DNA from: Desulfobacterales bacterium
GTDB lineage: Bacteria; Desulfobacterota; Desulfobacteria; Desulfobacterales; JASFBJ01
Assembly (NCBI GenBank): GCA_030149585.1
Contig: JASFBJ010000014.1
Location: 1 to 23,128, forward strand
Direction: 5' to 3'
DNA length: 23,128 bases
Shown here in pieces: positions 22,722 through 23,128 of the stretch; the stretch's first letter is position 1, and the number at the start of each line of letters is the position of its first letter. Made by a program: the position numbers and the translations under genes. The notes under the pieces were generated by a model. That model saw only the letters and a list, made by a program, of their open reading frames with translations, had not been told where the DNA came from and made no database searches.

Positions 22722-23128
22722 ATGAGTGATCAGGAAGGATTTAAGGTAAACACAGCCAGAGATGCTTTGTCCTTATTAAGTCAAAAAATGTTTAAAAAAT
22801 TTGGTGAAGAAGTTTTGGCGGATATTGAAGATGTCTGGTTTAAACTTGGACTGACAGTGGGGCAAAAGATGAAAAAAAACTTGCCGGACACTCGCCTGAC
22901 AACTGCTGCCACTGCTTTTGTCGAAGGAGGGCGCAAACGCGGCACAAAAATTGACATTTTGAGGCTGGATGACAGCAGCTTTTGCCTGACAGGAGACCGT
23001 TGCGGAATTGGTCTTGTCGGCAAAGGGCGTGAACTATGCTGGGCCTGTATGGGCGTAGATCGAGGTATTTTTGAAGCAATAACCGGAAAAAAAATAAAGA
23101 TGGAGATAAGAAAGACCCTTGCGGAAAA
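22722..23128 (+). CDS. Uncharacterised Cys-containing protein (3' end cut by window)
   Basis: The frame is open from ATG 22722 to the window end (135 codons visible), with AAGGAG at 22705-22710 upstream. The N-terminal 60 residues are helical and charged. After that come C88, C94, C106 and C109 (the last two in ELCWACMGVDRGIFEAITG), and the visible part ends in KIKMEIRKTLAE. The Cys arrangement and the D-G-FEAITG stretch recall small ligand-binding domains such as V4R or the L-2-amino-thiazoline-4-carboxylate-hydrolase-like family, often fused to or beside metabolic genes in deltaproteobacteria. I cannot choose between them. A TATAAT at 22679-22684 upstream could be a -10 box, but no -35 was seen. 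Confidence 0.7.
   Translation, partial: MSDQEGFKVNTARDALSLLSQKMFKKFGEEVLADIEDVWFKLGLTVGQKMKKNLPDTRLTTAATAFVEGGRKRGTKIDILRLDDSSFCLTGDRCGIGLVGKGRELCWACMGVDRGIFEAITGKKIKMEIRKTLAE

Noticed and set aside
1..23128. tRNA, rRNA, CRISPR arrays, insertion sequences, tRNA-Sec beside selA
   Set aside because: Read on both strands, no cloverleaf, spaced direct-repeat array, transposase or terminal inverted repeat was recognised.

Overview
The window looks like a chromosomal segment of an anaerobic, probably sulfate-reducing deltaproteobacterium (Desulfobacterota, Desulfobacteraceae-like). This is inferred from gene content, not from a search. The DNA is AT-rich with simple ATG/GTG starts and GGAG-type ribosome binding sites. 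It carries selA (selenocysteine), moaA (molybdenum cofactor), an ECF-type nickel/cobalt importer, hemC plus a cobA-hemD fusion (tetrapyrrole and siroheme synthesis), and several sensory proteins built from domains common in that group. No transposase, integrase, phage gene, rRNA, tRNA or CRISPR array was seen.

Layout. Positions 1-3418 (+): a three-gene biotin-dependent acyl-CoA carboxylase (biotin carboxylase, cut by the window edge; biotin carrier; methylcrotonyl-CoA-carboxylase-type carboxyltransferase). Positions 3437-4420 (+): promoter, rplM, rpsI and a strong terminator. Positions 4479-5288 (+): a SAM methyltransferase. Positions 5346-9430 (-): a two-gene c-di-GMP module, in which a large PilZ protein with an unrecognised C-terminal half is followed by a membrane HD-GYP phosphodiesterase with V4R-like and GAF sensory regions. 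Positions 9431-9831: a 401-bp intergenic region with two perfect 17-bp palindromes and a terminator-like stem-loop. Positions 9832-12998 (-): a tightly packed operon of a degenerate M20-type peptidase, gpgS and moaA. Positions 13210-15346 (-): a NikL-like accessory protein, a CbiQ/NikQ T-component and a CbiO/NikO ATPase, with no S-component. Positions 15708-22633 (+): a CheD-HDOD fusion, then selA overlapping a TPR protein with a degenerate GGDEF domain, then an FmdB-type zinc ribbon overlapping hemC, then cobA-hemD. Positions 22722-23128 (+): the start of an uncharacterised Cys-containing protein cut by the window edge.

How the genes fit together. Nickel uptake, molybdopterin synthesis and selenocysteine incorporation are the cofactor supply lines for hydrogenases and formate dehydrogenases. 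HemC and CobA-HemD feed siroheme (needed by sulfite reductase), haem and corrinoids. The carboxylase suits branched-chain acyl-CoA or related acid metabolism, and GpgS makes the precursor of the compatible solute glucosylglycerate. The signalling genes (HD-GYP, PilZ, CheD-HDOD, degenerate GGDEF-TPR) point to c-di-GMP and chemotaxis-linked control.

The most unusual items are the CheD-HDOD fusion, the PilZ protein with an orphan C-terminal half, the selA-coupled degenerate GGDEF-TPR gene, the M20-like protein that has lost its catalytic Glu pair, and two in-frame short tandem repeats that sit on a stop codon and on a cluster of start codons.
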